From the NCBI GenBank assembly GCA_022419385.1, contig JAJUBI010000007.1, positions 3,753,768 to 3,817,767 on the forward strand: 64,000 bases of DNA. Direction: 5' to 3'. The notes under the pieces are model-generated. The model made no database searches. It was given only the letters and a program-made list of their open reading frames with translations, and was not told the DNA's origin. Numbering within the stretch: the first letter of the stretch is position 1; every line of letters starts with the position of its first letter. Both the position numbers and the translations under genes were made by a program. Positions 50,445-63,200 of this stretch are shown here, piece after piece. This DNA comes from Paraconiothyrium sp. Pb-2020 (Eukaryota; Ascomycota; Dothideomycetes; Pleosporales; Didymosphaeriaceae).

Positions 50445-50844
50445 TTAATTTGAGTTACTGGAGCCTTGCCAAAACGTGGATAGATATAGGGAATACCAGC
50501 CAAATGTTTGCATTACAGACTTCTTTACTGAGCGTATTTTGTGCCTATCTGCTACTAATATTGTTGTCGTGACACTCTGAGTTCGTCCAATAATGTACTG
50601 TTGTTTGTCCATTGGGATAGACAGTGGCTGGGTATAAGTCAGTGATCATGGTTTGCCCATATGTTGACCACCGCGTAATGCACGGCCAATTTAGAAAAAC
50701 AAAGATTGGGACATAGTAGTCGTCAAGTGTATGTATTAGAGATTGATTCTAGTGTTTGATTAGGTACGCTGGCGAATATGGTTCTCTTTGTAGCTGCGAA
50801 GCTGTAGTGTGGGCCTGTGCATGCGAAAATTGTACGATCGTATC
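50445..50844. other. Intergenic, no supported feature
   Basis: Normal composition. I see no gene, RNA or repeat signal between the CmcJ-like relic and the 3' end of the convergent NTF2-like gene. Confidence 0.5.
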
Positions 50845-51362
50845 TCAAGCAGTGCAGTTCACTGGCTTGAAGATTCCAAGGTCGTATAGCCAAGCACCGC
50901 TGTTAAACTCTGAGTAGACAGTGTCGATCAAGAAAGGCTCCTCGCCACTAGAACAGGAAGTTTCTAGCACGATATGCCAGTAACCTGCTCCTCCGGCTGG
51001 ACAAAGCCTGGCGCCGCAGATCTCCAACGCATGGTAACGGTGTCGCAGTTGTACCAAATCTTGAGGATCTCGAAGGGAATTGGCGGTTGAGAGCCCTGGC
51101 CGGCTTGGAACGCTGCGAGAGAGGAAAACGTTGCGGTTCCGAGAGGCTGGGGGCCGTTGGGACAGCCGTTGTTCATCAGCTCGTTCACACTATCAGAGTA
51201 GTCGTGAAAGTTTTCGGAGAGGATTCTCGCAGCTGTGGCGTTGCTGTAATCGGTGATGGTACTTCTGAAGTTGTTCGCGACTCGATTGGCGGCATCTTCA
51301 GTCAAGCACTTCGCTATGGCGCTTGAGGCAAGACAGGCGATTGCACAGAGCGTGAAACGCAT
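50845..51362 (-). CDS. Secreted NTF2-like domain protein with a one-nucleotide frameshift
   Basis: The ATG at 51,362 opens a signal peptide (MRFTLCAIACLASSAIA, probable cleavage before KC). It is followed by CLTEDAANRVANNF, DYSDSVNELMNNGCPNGPQ, LGTATF and PFEILKIWYNCDTVTMRW, typical of small secreted NTF2-like/SnoaL-like proteins of Dothideomycetes. Frame 1 runs to EEQVTGI and stops at once (TAG). The family C-terminus VLETSCSSGEEPFL, IDTVYSEFNSGAWLYDLG and KPVNCTA is in another frame. One base added near 50,971-50,977 restores about 173 codons. No intron fits. It is either a recent pseudogene or a sequence error; I annotate it as one gene. Confidence 0.85.
50971..50977 (-). other. Frameshift position in the NTF2-like gene
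   Basis: The minus strand reads ggcatatcgtg where the family pattern (T-G-I-I-V) would need one more base between ggc and atcgtg. Frames on either side are conserved. Confidence 0.8.
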
Positions 51363-52157
51363 GTCAATAAGTGCTTTTTGTTGATTCAGAAGCTGAAGGA
51401 TAGGGCTAAGCTGCCAAATCTGCGGCTGGAAGATGGAGATTCGATGGACTCAGAAAGCGATGAGTTGTATCCAGAGATTGTTCGTTTGCTGAACAGCCAG
51501 GAGAAGTCAAGAACGGGCGGGATTATGTACTATATGATGGCGATCTAGTGTACCGACTGTGGCTGCTGAGTAGTTCAGCCTATTGAGGCACCGTATACGC
51601 GACGGTGGTTGCTCCGGTCAGCTAGCCTTACGATCCAGCGCTCTAAGATGCTGATTTCAGCCCCACCGGCTTGATTGATTTGAGCCCGAACATTACCTTA
51701 CATTACCGTAGCCAGTGCATGACGTGCATCTGTTGCTCGATTGGGATAGTTATACGCCGGGGTGAACCTGCAGTTCGATCCGATCCAGACTAGGGCGGAT
51801 TGGTCGGGGTGAGCAGAAGAGGGGTTTTATAGGAAGTATTGCTCGTCTCTTCGTAGGATTGTCCGGCACGCCCGTCATTGCCTGTTCGAACGCGAAGGAT
51901 AGCCTTGAGATATACCCGCTGACAACTATACGTTGGATGGTAAGTCCTTCGTATGGAGCTGGAGGTCATACTGCCGGACGCACACGGCTAGCGCGCTCGT
52001 GATCGCGCGTCAATTGGAAGCCGCGCGTGGGCGTCATCGCGCCTTTTCTAGTGCTTTCATCCCTCCTTCACGTCGCAATGCCGTCGCTCAAGCATCCATG
52101 CCACCAATACACGTGCTCACTACCGCATTTTCCTAGAGCGATGATACCCTTAGCAGG
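51363..52157. other. Divergent intergenic region
   Basis: It lies between the start of the leftward NTF2-like gene and the start of the rightward gene at 52,158, so it should hold both promoters. No RNA gene or repeat is visible. Confidence 0.5.
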
Positions 52158-53393
52158 ATGCCGCTCCACACGCCTTCACCGCACCGATTCCTAGCGCCAG
52201 CCGCGCCCGCAACCCAGAAATCGAAGCAAAAGCCGCAATCAAGCCTTCGCCATGTGGCGACAACTCAGACCCCAAGACCAACAGCTTTTCAACCACAAGC
52301 TACATACGATGAAGCGGACGAGCTGAGGCGCGTGACGCCGGCGAAGCGATTTGTGGTGCCACCGCCTTCAACACGTAACACGCCAAACAGTGGGGAACGA
52401 AGGAGAAGGAGAGACCAAGTCGATGATGCGTGGGCACATACTGAAGCTACACCGCGGCCGAAACCGAGATTTAGCAAGGTGGAGACCATAGACAGTACCT
52501 CGCCGACATCTTCAGCGAACGCTGAAGCTCATGATGGCTCCTCTATCTTACCAAGCGTCGAACAGTCCTCAATTTTCGGAGAAGAACAAGGCCAGGAAGA
52601 TAAAGAAGATGAAGAAGAAATCTTGTTCGTCTTGGAAGAGCGCAATAAGCGGCGACGTGTGTCGCCGCACCCTTCAACATCTCCAACTCACGCCTTTGTG
52701 GATCCTGCCACTCCCCATGCAGAGTCATCCCCGCAGATAGCCTCTCCCGTGTCGCATCGCTTCAAATTTCCTGGCACTCGGCCTAATGAGCCCGATATCG
52801 CTTTCACTCCCATGGTCGACCGCCAGCTTCATCCTCGACCGCACTTTATCCTACCACATCACTCGCCTTCTCCAACCAAATCTGCCGTCCCGCGCCCTGA
52901 AACCTTCTCACCTAGTCGCAGAATCGGAAAGTACATTCCAGATGGCATGGCCTCCACCCTACAGTCTTGGGTGCATGAGACGGCGAGCTTGGGCTACACG
53001 GCGAATACAAGCTCAGCCGTAGTGTGGGGGAGAGACAAGGAAGAGGGCGTGAAGATTAAGGTCGAAGTCCTCAGTATCGTGGGTGGTCGAGGTGGCGGGG
53101 GATCGGAAGTTGAGTGCTGGCCCGGTGGCGTCCTTTTCCTGCGCGGCGTCACTAATGCGAGCTTGTACAATGCGTCAAGAGCCTCGAGCTTCACACAAGC
53201 TGAACACGATCACGAGGGCACCGCCGAGATCAAATTCATGCTTGCGGGTCAGGGTGGTGCAAGGGGAAAGGGACGCGTACGCGTACGGGAGGGTAGCGTC
53301 GTGGGGGTGAGGGCTCCAATCTGGGATGTGCAAATCGGCCACGGAGAACAGGCAGAGAAGTGGCTTGTAGGTGTGGAATGGATTGTTCTCTGA
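52158..53393 (+). CDS. Conserved-looking fungal protein of unknown function, probably nuclear
   Basis: A single-exon frame of 411 codons starting at an ATG (caggATGccg). I do not recognise the family. Residues about 1-250 are low-complexity and disordered: Pro/Ser/Thr-rich, basic clusters (ERRRRRD), an acidic stretch (EEQGQEDKEDEEE), and a probable nuclear localisation signal NKRRRVSP. From about residue 258 the sequence looks folded: SRRIGKYIPDGMASTLQSWVHE, then alternating beta-like segments ending KWLVGVEWIVL. The pattern of short beta strands with Gly turns would suit a small OB-like or beta-barrel domain, but that is only a guess. Transcribed in the same direction as the next gene, 447 bp upstream of it. 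Confidence 0.75.
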   Translation: MPLHTPSPHRFLAPAAPATQKSKQKPQSSLRHVATTQTPRPTAFQPQATYDEADELRRVTPAKRFVVPPPSTRNTPNSGERRRRRDQVDDAWAHTEATPRPKPRFSKVETIDSTSPTSSANAEAHDGSSILPSVEQSSIFGEEQGQEDKEDEEEILFVLEERNKRRRVSPHPSTSPTHAFVDPATPHAESSPQIASPVSHRFKFPGTRPNEPDIAFTPMVDRQLHPRPHFILPHHSPSPTKSAVPRPETFSPSRRIGKYIPDGMASTLQSWVHETASLGYTANTSSAVVWGRDKEEGVKIKVEVLSIVGGRGGGGSEVECWPGGVLFLRGVTNASLYNASRASSFTQAEHDHEGTAEIKFMLAGQGGARGKGRVRVREGSVVGVRAPIWDVQIGHGEQAEKWLVGVEWIVL

Positions 53394-53840
53394 GCACGAT
53401 GCTTTTGTGCTAGGTTTCTGAACATCGACAGATCTGAGATACATGCACCGGGCATCTGGCCGAGAACGAACATTGAGACACCTACCACGCATCGATACGA
53501 CTTTCCAGAGCAATGTCGCAGCATATACTCTGCAGGCATTCTCATGCACGAGCTCTATGAAATCCTGGGTCGTAGCCGCTCTGTCCCTTGGTTGCCAAAG
53601 ATCCACATTTCGTCGAACTGTGGTTACGAATGCTTTTTTTGCGAATATCCACAGACCGTCGAAGAAGTTTGGTAAAAAATGCGTTTCTTCGAATATATCA
53701 TCTCTCTTTCCCTCTCCATGTCTCTGCATCCATCACTTACGCATGCACCATTGCGACTCGCACACACAGCATACAAGATCTTATACTGACTCCAACTGCT
53801 CAATACCTCGTTCCAAACCTTGATTTTGTCCTATTCCCGA
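53394..53840. promoter_or_regulatory. Intergenic region with pyrimidine-rich stretch, probable promoter/5' UTR of the next gene
   Basis: Between two co-directional genes. The part at about 53,700-53,830 is rich in C and T on the plus strand, as is common just upstream of fungal starts. No other signal. Confidence 0.4.
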
Positions 53841-54941
53841 ATGTCAAGACTACACAGGTCGATCGCGAACATGGGAAATACATCGACAACTGTTCGTGCG
53901 ACGGCGACGGAGCCCGATCAAGCCTCTAGAGCTGCCAGTGGTCCAATACAACATCCCCACCGTGGGTGCATACGACGCTGCAGAGCTTTCTTCAAATCGG
54001 AGTACGATGTGCTCAAAAAGTGCCGGAACTGCAAACATGGCGTCGACAGGCCAACAAAGCCCCGGACTCGCTCCGCGCCTGCGAGATCCTTCGGCCAGCA
54101 TGGAGAGTCTCTCGACGCCGTCGACGACCGGTCACTCCAAAGCGGTGCATCGACCTCGCACCAGGAGCCTCTCGACGCTGTCATCCCGCGGCAATCCCGC
54201 AGCCTCTCATCGCCGCCCAGGCCCCACTCGCCTCCCCGTTCCGTGCGCGTGCTTCACCCAGAAGCCTCTCGCGCACGCACAATCCCCCCCTCAGCATACC
54301 TCTCCTGCCCACACCGAAACCACCTCTGCCACACACCCTACATGCTCCCCGCCCACCTCTCTCAAATCAAAAGACGCTGGCACACAAAAGCCCTCTTCCA
54401 CACCGACGTCGCCCGCCAAGCGCGCAGATCCCCTTTCTCAGACAACCGCACATCCGACTCCCGCCTGTGGAACACATCAGGCGTCATCCCGCTACTCCAC
54501 CAGACGCGCTCCAGACCTGGCATCGTGCTCACGGGGCCGCGGCACTCGCATCCTACGATGTGCTGCCACACGTGGGAGGATCTGGGCGGGGAGGCGTACG
54601 AGGGGTATGAGGTTGTCGTTGCAATACCGGTATTTGGGTGGAAGGGGACGATGAGGAGAGGGTGTGGAGGGTGTAGAGCGGATAGGTTGGGGGGATGTGA
54701 GGCGTGCTATTTTGTGGCGTGGATGAATTATGAGGCTATGCGGGTGTTTGGGGCTGCTGGGGTGAGGCCAGCTGTGCAGACTAAGAGGGAAGTGGCAGAG
54801 AGCGAGGAGAGTGAGAGTAGCGATAGTGAGGAGAGCGATAGTAGTGTGGAGAGTGACAGCGATGAGGGTGGTGGTGGTAAGGAGAGTGATGATGGTGTGG
54901 ACTTGATAGCATTGCTTAGAGGAGATCACTGGGTGTTTTAG
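53841..54941 (+). CDS. Hypothetical protein with Cys-rich segments and an acidic Ser/Glu/Asp tail
   Basis: Frame of 366 codons from the ATG at 53,841; the in-frame ATG at 53,871 (aacATGggaaat) has the better context and would give an MGNTST start that fits an N-myristoylation consensus. I do not recognise the family. Visible features: an N-terminal Cys cluster (CIRRC, KKCRNCKHG), a long basic Ser/Arg/Pro-rich middle, a folded-looking Cys/Trp segment around residues 270-325 (TMCCHTWEDLGGEAYEGYEVVV, GCGGCRADRLGGCEACYFVAWMNYEAMRVFG), and an acidic tail of Ser/Glu/Asp repeats before DLIALLRGDHWVF. Overlapping frames (53,896-54,654; 53,966-54,610) lack such structure. An unseen intron in the low-complexity part cannot be excluded. 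Confidence 0.6.
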   Translation: MSRLHRSIANMGNTSTTVRATATEPDQASRAASGPIQHPHRGCIRRCRAFFKSEYDVLKKCRNCKHGVDRPTKPRTRSAPARSFGQHGESLDAVDDRSLQSGASTSHQEPLDAVIPRQSRSLSSPPRPHSPPRSVRVLHPEASRARTIPPSAYLSCPHRNHLCHTPYMLPAHLSQIKRRWHTKALFHTDVARQARRSPFSDNRTSDSRLWNTSGVIPLLHQTRSRPGIVLTGPRHSHPTMCCHTWEDLGGEAYEGYEVVVAIPVFGWKGTMRRGCGGCRADRLGGCEACYFVAWMNYEAMRVFGAAGVRPAVQTKREVAESEESESSDSEESDSSVESDSDEGGGGKESDDGVDLIALLRGDHWVF

Positions 54942-57255
54942 GTCAAGAGCACGGGACAGACGAGGACAGTGAAGGGAATGAGGGTGGGCCTTGAGTCGAT
55001 GGGGAGGATTGAAGTCATAATTTGGTGATTATCCCAATGATTGATAGTAACTTTTGCGTGGACGGTGCCGCGCTAGGTCTCTGATGCGCTGCCAAGACAG
55101 TCCTCGTCAAAGGACTGTCGCGATCAGAGAAGAAGTCTTCGCAAAGCGACGATGCCTTTAGCGACAAGGTTTCTTTCAGCACATTGAATACGTGCTGTTA
55201 GGCAACGTTCGTAGAAATAATTATAATGTGACTTGTTGGTGTCCCGTTGAATGGTGATGCCAGGATGGAACCATGGTACGCTACAGCTGCTTGGTAGCAC
55301 TGCGATTAGTTCTTGTGAGGGAGCGAGCCGAAACAATGATATATTCTAACACTTATTCTCCCGGAGTTGCTTCGTTGGTGCTATGAAATATTAGCCATGT
55401 ACTGTAACGACTGTGTGTCCTTTTCTCGCCAACTAATTCCTTGACGAAAGGCTGGTCTACTATCGCTTCTAGCTACCTCGGTGGCTGAAAACTTCTCGGT
55501 CACGTTATTGAGCAGCTTAATTAAAGGACTACTTCGAGGTTGACGTGTATCTAATTGGCATAATTCACACGTGACTGAAAAGTATGAGACCGCCCCAAGG
55601 TAGCTAGGTACCCGCGTGCCCACGTGTAGGTTGGGTCAAACGAACGTGGACGCTTGGTACCTGTGATGATACTGTTCTTCGAGATTCGGATCCCGGCGCT
55701 AATTACAGTAGCGAGGTTGGGTTATAATACGATGCAAACACCGCAAAACACAAAGCGAGTCAGCCACGATAATTGGTTATTAATTTTAGAGTATAGCCCG
55801 CCTTGTTGTTTAACGCACAGAGAGCATGCCGGACTGCAGCAAAGTACCGAATACCAGAACAGAAAAGAGTGGGCATTCAGGTCGCCTTGCAGGTATTGCT
55901 GTTGGCGATGTTGACGCGACATGTCGGCTCTGCTGGATTAGGATGAGCCTCTGCGAGGCGAGCCCCGATCCTGATTCAGAACAAACTTTCTCTACGAAAG
56001 ATGACATAGATATGATTCGCCTTGTACACTTATCTCGAACGCGGGGACAATGTCTCCGAGGGCAGCAAAGACGAGTTCTCGCGGTACTCTCCATTGCTGG
56101 GATGATCAGCACATTGCGACACCCGCCTTAAGCGTCAGGCACTGAGGTTGGAACACGTTGGCGAACGGTATTCGTCGTCTGCCATATCGACGATAAACTC
56201 GATAGCCGCTGCAATTACAGCGGGCACCTCGATTACTGGATGCACGTCACCCGCAGGGCCGGGGGTAGACTGCGGGTGGGTGCGGCGCGATCGGTAGCAG
56301 CGCTCACAGACCAACTATTACGGCCTTCTGTCGTACGCGAACCTTCGAGGGTGCAGGGCAGGTGGCCGGCTTCCGTTCGTCCCACGTTGCGCAGCTCAAG
56401 ATGAGGAATTGAGGTTCGTTGCAGAGTGGCAGAGTGCTCGTACCGATACAGGGAAGGCGTAAGCGACGAGTTCAGTGCGTTCGGTCGCCCCACGCCACGT
56501 CACACTCACCACTTCATCCATCTGCTCAGCGCCCAATTTATTCATCTTTCTAGACGCATGCCCCTGCATTGCCGACCTTGCTGCCAGCCCGAACGTGCTA
56601 GGATGGCGCCGCCGCTGCCCGCTGGCGACCACGGTCCCTCGTTGCGGCCCGCCTGGAGGCCGTTGGGAGTCGACCACGAACGCTGCATCACGACCAACTA
56701 GAAGCCGGTGTCATGCAGCTAACACAGAGCGTGGGACACGGCCAATGGCCTCAGGCCATGCACGCCAGACACCCACTTCCCGGGCTCCCAATTCTCTCAT
56801 CGCGAGCACGACGGAGTCGTCTCGACGTGGCTCCAATGGCAACCGGCCAAGCCTCGTCACAAATTCATTTCTGTGTGCGGTCACGGGACTGCCAACGTGA
56901 GGCTTCCGAACCGTTTCGACTACCTGCGTGAGGCTTGGGCCGACCTTGCATACCTGTGCGAAGTCATCTGCGTGGCTATCTGCCTGCAATTCTCTCACTC
57001 CCACGTTACAGGCCATTCCTCTGTCGCCCCATTGAGCCACGACAGCCTCCATACACATGCTTTTCCCTGAGTCGTCTCCCATTCGCTTCCCCACAGCCAG
57101 ATCCCGCTTCCCACGTTTTATGTCGCCATTGCGCTTCTTGTCCCTTCGATTTCACCCGCAATGGCTCGGAAAAGCCATACAGTATAGCTAGCAAGTAGCA
57201 CAAGTTATCTCATCTTTGGACGCCTACGCAGCGCAATCCAACTTCTTGTCCAACC
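54942..57255. other. 2.3-kb intergenic region; right end is the probable promoter of the acidic-protein gene
   Basis: The first 1.2 kb has mixed composition and no supported coding sequence. From about 56,480 the plus strand turns GC- and pyrimidine-rich (for example around 57,060-57,160), consistent with the promoter and 5' UTR of the gene starting at 57,256. Open frames of up to 141 codons on both strands here have no recognisable features. Confidence 0.5.
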
Positions 57256-60200
57256 ATGCGTCAGTTTGCCACCGTATCGTACTCGCCATGGGCGAATCCC
57301 TACTCCACAGGCCCCAATGCCGGGAAGAACATCTATGCGACACCCGCCGCGCAGCCGGTATTTCGGCGTATAGTGGCTCCACCCGCTCCCATATTCTATC
57401 ATCCGGGCGTCGAACAGGTCGTTGGAGAAGAAAGCGATGACGATGATTCCGAAGAGGGTATGTAGTGGTGTTGCGGCGCATGTTTCGTGATACACTGACA
57501 GTGGGAAGGACAATCGGGTGTACCCGTTGATAGTGCCTTGACAGAGGCTTCCGAGCCACCACCACCCACAGCAACCGAAGCGACACCTGCGCAAGACGAA
57601 GCTCCAGTGGATCAACCAGCAGAGCAGCCACCAGTTTCCGATGCACCAGCCGACCCGGCACCTGACCAAAGTGTAAGTACGGATGAGGCAGCCGCACAAC
57701 CGGCGCCACCGGAAGCGGCATCCAGTCCTGGAGAAGACAATGCTGCTGGGGATGTCAAACCAGACGATGTCAAGGATGAACCGCCTGGCGAGGTTGCTGT
57801 TGACGCAGTGGCGAAGGAGGCAGAAGTCGTGACGCCGCCTGTTCCCGTCGAACCCTCACCATCTATTGCAGATGAGATTAGTCCAGTCGATGACTCAAGT
57901 ACCAAGGTGGATGCACCCTCCGATGATGGTCCGCCTCCGCCACCTGAGCCTTCAGAGCCTACACCTGCCGCCCAAGAAGAAACCAAATCGACCAATGAAC
58001 CTGAACAAGTCGCAAAAGTTCCCCCTATCGACACAGCCCAAGAGCCTGCCGAGAAGAGTGGTGAGTGTGAGCAGGCTGCTCAAGAGCCCCCGATGTCCCC
58101 AAGTGCAAAGTCTGTTCATTTCTCCCCTGACGTTAAAGACCCAGACGCCGCTAGCATTGGTAGCAACAAAAAGAAAGGCATTGCCAAGAAGATCGGCAAG
58201 GGCAAGGCCACTGGTTTCGTGCGCATTAGAGATCCCGTCCCAGTCCGACCCGCGTCGCCGAAGGAGGAGAAGAAACCTGCCAAAGAGGACAAGAAGAAGA
58301 GCGCTCTGAAGGACACTAAGAAGAAGGAAAAGTCGTCAAGTCCTCCTAAAGACGACAAGGATCTGGTCGAAAAGGAGCCACCACCGCCCCCGTCTTCGAA
58401 GAAGAAGCTCAGCAAAGCAGAGGAACGAAAGAAGAAGAAGCACGACGAGAAGGAAAAGAAGTCCAAGGGAAAGAAAACCCGGAAGGGCAGCGATGCTTCT
58501 CGCACAGACAGCGTTGCGGGCGATGGAGACGAAAAGGCCGAGGCACAGGACGGCTCCGTGGTTGACTCAGCTGCAACACCGTCGACTGACGATCCTCAAC
58601 CAGCAGCGGACCCACAGGAAGAACCTACCCCTGACGCACCCGCTGAAGACAAACCTGCGGAAAGCACCGAGGCTGCTGAGCAAAGCCCATCGGAAGCAAG
58701 TCCGCCAGACGAAAGTACGCAATCTGCAGAGGCAGATCCAACGGCTGAAGAGCCGGTTGCGCCTGAAAACGTGAGCGCCACGGCAGAGGAGAGCACCCCT
58801 GCAGAGAATACTCCCTCACAGGAAAGCGCACCAGCAGAGGAGAGCGCCACATCAGCAGAAGAGAGCACTCCTGCAGAGGAGACTGCTCCTGTAGAGAATA
58901 CCCCTGCACCGGAAAGCGCACCAGCAGAAGGAAGCACTGCGGCAGAAGAGAGCGCCCCGACAGAAGAGAGCGCCCCGACAGAGAGGCGCCCGACAGAAGA
59001 GAGCGCACCAGCAGAAGAGAGCGCGCCTGTGGATCAAGAAGATGGTGTTGCTGCCGATGGAAGAGCCGCCGTAACGGATAGTGTACCTGTAGAAGACAGT
59101 CCGCCTACAGAAAACAGCCCACCAGATAGCTCGCTTGAAGAAGAGGACCCGCCTGCAGAAGAGAGCCCATCTACAGAAGAGGACAGCCTGCCTGTGGAAG
59201 ACGCACTCACCGAAGACGCTGCACCTGTGGAAGACGGCCCACCTACAGAGGAGAGCCCTGCAGCAGAAGAAAGCCCTGCTACAGAAGACGTCCCTGCAGC
59301 AGAAGAAAGCCCTGCTACAGAAGACGTCCCTGCAGCAGAAGAAAGCCCTGCTTCAGAAAACAGCCCGCCTGCAGAAGAGAACCCGCCTGCAGAAGAGAAC
59401 TTGCCTGCAGAAGCCAATGCACCCGTAGAAGACAATGCACCCACAGCAGGCAATAAACCTGCGGAAGACGATGCATTTGCAAAAAGCAATGTAGGGACAG
59501 AGGATGAAGCAAGTGCAGAGCCTAGTCCACCTGAAGATAGCCTACCTGAGGGCGAACCAGCTGAAGAAGGCGCTCTCGAAGAACCCCTTTCTGGAGACAA
59601 CAGCGCTACGGAAACTCAGGCTGGAGAAGAGCAATCTGACGTAACGACGCTTGAAGAGCGCGAACCTCAACAAAGCCAGCCGACAGAAATTGAGTCCGCA
59701 GATGGCCCGCCCAAGGAACAGGCCGGCTCTGTGAAACCCGAAGAAAATGCAACCGAAGAGCCTGATACAGAGCAGCAGGCAACGCCTTCAGATCAAGCCG
59801 TTGTTGAAGCTTCTGAAACATCCCAGGAGCCCATCGGTGATGTGGTAGAGCAACCGGGTGCTGAAGCATCAGGAGATACCCCAAGCGAGTCCGGAAACGA
59901 GGAATCACAGGTTTCAAGTGGTAATAACGCAAGCGCGAAAGCAGAGGTTGTCGTTCAGGCAGACACCGAGGCCATGGATGCCACGCAGGAACATAGCTCT
60001 GACGAAAACGAGAACGGTGAGAGCACTCCCGCCGCTGACGATGAGTCAGCTGTGGAACAACGCGTACCTGACGAGGTCACCTCGTCAGAGGAACCTTCAT
60101 CTACTACTACAGAATCTTCGCATGAGGACGACAATGGTGCGCAGCCTGCCGCTGACGCAGAACCATTAGTTTCGGTTGAGAAGCATAACGAGGAAGACTC

Positions 60201-63200
60201 TTCAAACAGTGCTGCTGACACAAACGAAAATCCTGTCGTGATGGAAGCGTCCTGCACCACCGAAGATTTGCCATCGGGCAGCCATATCTCAACCGAGTCC
60301 GAATCATCAGTTGAAGATGGATCCCCCAATGAGGGCCAACCCATTACCGATACTGAGCAGGCTGCAGCTGATCCACCTCCATCGCAAGACGCCAGTATTC
60401 CTGTAGCTGATGAAGACACTGAAGGCGCAACACAAAGCGAGGGAGCAGCTGATCTCGAGCCCTCAACAGGGAGCGCACTTCCGGCGAACGACACATCCGT
60501 TGTGGGAAGCGAAGTTGCCGATGACAATCAGCCAGCAACGACCTGTGAGCCTGTTGTAGATACTACTCCGAATCCCCTCGATGTTGCCATAGTCGAGAAA
60601 ATCCTCAAGGCGCATTCTGCGGCATTATGTAAGGATGACGAGGAAACTATAAGCGCACCGGAAGCTGTTCAAAGCGAAGGGTCAAGCGAGCCCAGCCAAG
60701 AAGACTCCACCGACGCGACCACGCTTGCCAGTGATGCTGACGGTGGTAACGAGGTATCTGTCTGTGCGATGGACGCTCAAGTGGAAACTGGAGTCGCAGA
60801 CAACGTTGTTCACGCCGATACCGAAAAAAAACCAGATGAGAAAGAACAACTTTCGGAGACGGTTTCCCCTGAGATGGTTGATTCCAACGATACTATCGAT
60901 TATTGTGACAACGCTGTGTCTGCTTCTGAGGCACTAGATAATGAGTTAACGGTCATCGAGTCGAGAAGCGAAGCACCCGTCGAACAGTCGATTGAAGAGC
61001 ATGTATCGGACGAATCGAACGCTAAAGAAGACAATCCTGATGTGCCGCTTGTGGAAGCCACCCCTGCATTGGTTTGCTCGGATCCAAGCGGAACTGCTGA
61101 CATGCCTACCACCGACGCTCCCACGGACCCTAATCAGCTTGACGGGAGTGATAATCACGCGGAAGTTCCAGATCACGATTCCGCTGACGGCACCCCAGAT
61201 GCGAGCCAGCCTGTCATTCCTGGTGAAGTAACGATAGTTCCAGATGGAGATGAGACGAATGATGATACTTCCGAGGGGAATGAAGCGAAAGGCAGTGACT
61301 CTGAAGAGCAGGCTGATCACTTTGATGAAGACCCCACAGACGCCGGAGGTGTTGTGCCAATGACTGTGGTTGCGAAAGGATCGGATCATCAGGACGGTGA
61401 CAGCGGAGCTGAGCCAGGCGACGTTCAGGTCGACGGAGGCGAGCAAGAAAATGGTGGTGATGGTGGGGAGGAACCAACCACTACCACAAGTCCTCTGAGC
61501 GATTGCGAAACCTCAATCGCTGAAACCACCGCTGAGACCGAGAGTACACCGGTCGTCCAAAAAGAGGCTGGCGAGCATGCTGAGGCTGTTGTGGATTCTG
61601 GCCATGGTTCGACTACTGATGGAGCTGTCCAAGAAGAGGATAGCGCCGTTGTGTCCGACCTGCAGATTCCATCCGACGCGCCTCCCAACGAAGATTCGGT
61701 GCAGCAGGAATTGAGCCCGCTAGACTCGAATGAACAACCCGAAGAGACCCTTTTGGTGCCTGTTGTCGCCACTGGCGAGAGCATGAACGACGTTGTAGAT
61801 GAGCCGGCGGGCAACGGTGCCGGAGAAAATCACATTCAGCCCTCGGATACCGAACCAGAATCTCAACCTGAAGTACCTGCCACAGCGGCTCCAAAAGATG
61901 ACAGCACCGAGACAAACAATAATGCGAATACTGACGCAGCCGATGAGATGGACCCGGACCCCAATTCTGAGCATCCTAGCGATCCTGTCTCGAACGGCGA
62001 CGACCCTACGATCTCGCCAGAACCTGTTGAGGCTAATCCGACTGAGGCGGCGCCGGAGATTTCAGGTAAGAAACGTTCTTTGGTGTACATATACTTGTGT
62101 TAGGAATCGGTTTGGGACTATTGGTGAGCTGAATTGACGGTAAAGCAGATGTCGACAAGTCATCCACCGACGAATTGCAGGCTGAAGCAAAGGATGCAGC
62201 ATCGATTGTAGATCCTCTTACTCCGGAAAGCCCTACAGCAGAGACAGAGACGCAAACGAGTGAGGCAAGCGGTACCGACTCCCCTGTGCCAGTTGAAGTA
62301 CAAGAAGCCACGACAGAGGCCTCTCCAGCACCCGCTCTGGAACAGACTCCTCAAGATGAGACTGGCGAGAGTGCTGATTTGCCAGTTGCACAGGAAACCG
62401 AGCCCGTAGTGGTCGGAGAGACAGCGCAAATCGCAGAGGATGTAGCTGAGCCGGCGCCTCAAGATATCGAACCTGAGCCTCATGTCCAACCTGACACTGA
62501 AGAAGCTAGTGAAGGTAAGGATTCCGCTTCAGATGGTCCTAAGGACAGCGAGTCAGCCCCGGAACAAGAGACCAATGAAGGGGCGAATGAAGCCGAGCCC
62601 AGTCCTACACAGAAGCAGGAACCCGACTCGCCGGATGCTACTGCAGACTCACCAGAGAACGACGGCGAGACAGCCAAAGAGCAGACGGAATCTAGCGAGC
62701 CTGTGGCGGAAGGTCCATGTGAAGCGGATTCGCCAGAAAAGAGTTCAAACGGACAGGCAGAGCAGCCAAATGAAGCCCATGCGGATGGTTCGGCGGCCGA
62801 TAATGCCCAACCGACGTCAGAGCAACAAGATGAACCACCTGTTGAGCAGACTGGATCCGAAGAGCAAGAGCCAAGCCAGGTAGACGCACAGCCAAGCGAA
62901 ACCGAATTACAGGAATCTGCTGTTGAGGAGAGTGCACCGCCTGCTGAGGAGACTGAACGGCCTGCTGAGGAGACTGCACCGCCCGCTGAGGAAGATTCAT
63001 CACGAGCCGAGGAAGACGCGCCACCAGCTCAGGTGGATGCAAGCACAGGATCTGCCGCTGCCGAGGGTTCTGCTCCGGAGGTATTGCCAGAGAAGACAGA
63101 GTTGCCGCTTGAAAACGCGACTACCTCACCTGGTGGCGAAACGGAATCTCCAGCTCCAGAAGAGCCTCCAACAGAAATAGCACCCGACAACTCAGATCAG

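Noticed and set aside
50201..50503. Minus-strand frame overlapping the CmcJ-like relic
   Set aside because: The plus strand carries a family-like sequence over the same bases, so the minus frame is a shadow.
51640..51800. tRNA-like fragment (gttcgatcc)
   Set aside because: No matching acceptor stem or anticodon arm could be folded by eye around it.
53896..54654. Overlapping 252- and 214-codon frames in the same region as the Cys/acidic-tail protein
   Set aside because: They start at non-ATG codons or lack structure, and the 53,841 frame alone has Cys clusters and a coherent acidic tail.
55000..57200. Frames of 80-141 codons on both strands between the Cys protein and the acidic protein
   Set aside because: None has recognisable motifs, and overlapping frames of equal length on both strands argue against coding.
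59257..59364. CRISPR-like short regular repeats
   Set aside because: The 36-bp units are directly adjacent without spacers and encode in-frame amino-acid repeats in a eukaryotic gene.
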